Shown one piece after another: positions 63,259-64,000 of a stretch of DNA of 64,000 nt. The stretch's first letter is position 1. Each line of letters starts with the position of its first letter. The notes under the pieces were generated by a model. The model worked only from the letters and a program-made list of their open reading frames with translations. It had not been told where the DNA came from and did no database searches. Made by a program: the position numbers and the translations under genes. Origin of the DNA: Tomocerus qinae (lineage: Eukaryota > Arthropoda > Collembola > Entomobryomorpha > Tomoceridae); contig CM034548.1 in the NCBI GenBank assembly GCA_020055645.1, positions 47,670,296-47,734,295 of the forward strand, given 5' to 3'.

Positions 63259-63808
63259 AAAGCGTACAACCTATTTTTAACTTAATTTAAATAAAAATTA
63301 TAAACATTATCTTTACTGGCACAAAAGGTAAATGTATAACTCAATAATTTTCACCTCTAATGATGTTCATCCAAGTAAGGGACTCTGGAAATGGTATACA
63401 ATTGGTAATATTGACATTGGTTACGTAAGGTGCGTTCGTTAATGCCAGTAAGGAGACAACCCACGACCATTACCTATTACTGGCAGTGTGACAACCCGAA
63501 TAGGGTGACGAACAAAGACTGTAATTTAATTATGTTATAAATTAACCTGCTAAACAGTCAATTGTTGCACTTTAGGTAATGGAAGTGGGTAAGGTAGCCA
63601 AAGTTTAGTAAGGTTTGATCTAATTATTTTACGTTTGTTGGTCAACAGATAGAAGAAATTATTCTAAACATTATTTGTTTAATTCCGCATTCACACAGAT
63701 GGCATTAAAACGATAGAAATGATGAAAGTTACTTTAGCAGAAATCTTTTGCATGTGATGCATAGCAATTCATAGGTTGGACAATTTTGTATTTTTAATAT
63801 TAGCATAA

Positions 63809-64000
63809 AGTCGATTACCTGGATTGGCTTTGAATGTGCCTTTTTATCTTTTTAACACAGACGACGCTCACTTTAAAACCAATGTTGAAGACAATGGCAA
63901 TCTGTTTGCTGACCATGAGGACATGCCCAGCGAAAATTTTATAAATTTGTCAGCTATTGTAATTTATAGTCATGAAATAAGTCAATTTGGTGCAGGTTTT
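63809..64000 (+). other. Open frame to window end, possible exon
   Basis: A stop-free plus-strand frame of 64 codons runs to the window edge. Within it TTTTTATCTTTTTAACACAG (63841-63860) is a good 3' splice site, and the part after it (FKTNVEDNGNLFADHEDM, then PSENFINLSAIVIYSHE) is protein-like. It could be an exon of a host gene, a captured exon, or a second Helentron frame. The window ends too soon to tell. Confidence 0.3.

Larger units (their letters stand above)
54973..64000 (+). mobile_element. Autonomous Helentron, 3' end beyond the window
   Basis: The 5' end (GTTTTAGCTCGCCTGAAAAA, with AGGCAGCT closing the hairpin) abuts the preceding copy at 54972. A leader homologous to that copy (GTCCGTCCGTCC tract, CACGATAACTTT, GCGCGCTCACTTTGTCTT), a related 40-bp array and a long coding region follow. 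The matching 3' end (CAGGCGAGCT with terminal hairpin) does not occur before the window ends, so the element extends further or has lost its end. The coding region spans 56643-63105 in one frame apart from one frameshift and two stops, giving a protein of about 2,150 residues before decay. Confidence 0.8.

Noticed and set aside
63440-63510. GCCAGTAA/TTACTGGC inverted repeat as a MITE
   Set aside because: Only nine bases pair and the flanks show no target duplication.

Overview
The window reads as intergenic or intronic DNA from an invertebrate animal. It is AT-rich, rich in microsatellites, and has no recognisable host gene with exons I can join. The best-supported content is transposons: a LINE, a rolling-circle Helentron pair and a hAT-type non-autonomous element. 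These suggest a metazoan, plausibly an arthropod, but nothing here fixes the species.

Bases 1 to about 41,700 are almost gene-free. They hold simple repeats, including a 19-bp minisatellite at 1789-2035 and TATG, ACT and CTAGTACAT-type tracts. They also hold a cluster of related repeat copies at 21.3-22.5 kb with a relative at 26.3 kb, a 660-bp hAT-type element with a perfect 8-bp target duplication at 23,046-23,705, a tRNA-like SINE relic carrying a perfect 23-bp hairpin near 34.55 kb, and a few palindromic MITE-like pieces. Two or three stretches look like isolated exons (14.9-15.1 kb minus, 18.6-18.9 kb plus), but I could not name them.

At 41.8-45.9 kb lies a nearly full-length LINE of the Jockey/CR1 group on the plus strand. 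It has a 5' leader with degenerate ~55-bp repeats, one long reading frame with a PHD zinc finger, an endonuclease and a reverse transcriptase, and a 3' end of AATCTG repeats. It is dead: three frameshifts fall at short A runs, and the second aspartate of the reverse transcriptase FADD box is Val.

From 54.07 kb to beyond the window end there are two rolling-circle elements of the Helentron type, head to tail. The first is a ~900-bp non-autonomous copy with matched ends and a 3' hairpin. The second keeps the same 5' leader and a related 40-bp minisatellite, then carries a ~6.4-kb coding region: a coiled N-terminus of seven 21-residue repeats, zinc-finger-like cysteines, a Rep HUH nuclease with two tyrosines, a PIF1-type helicase, a LINE-like endonuclease and a C-terminal Ulp1/SENP (C48) protease with its catalytic residues present. 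One frameshift and two stops break it. The Rep-helicase-endonuclease-Ulp1 fusion is the most interesting item in the window. The enzymes would nick and unwind the element DNA, cut the target, and perhaps strip SUMO or ubiquitin-like tags from host proteins.
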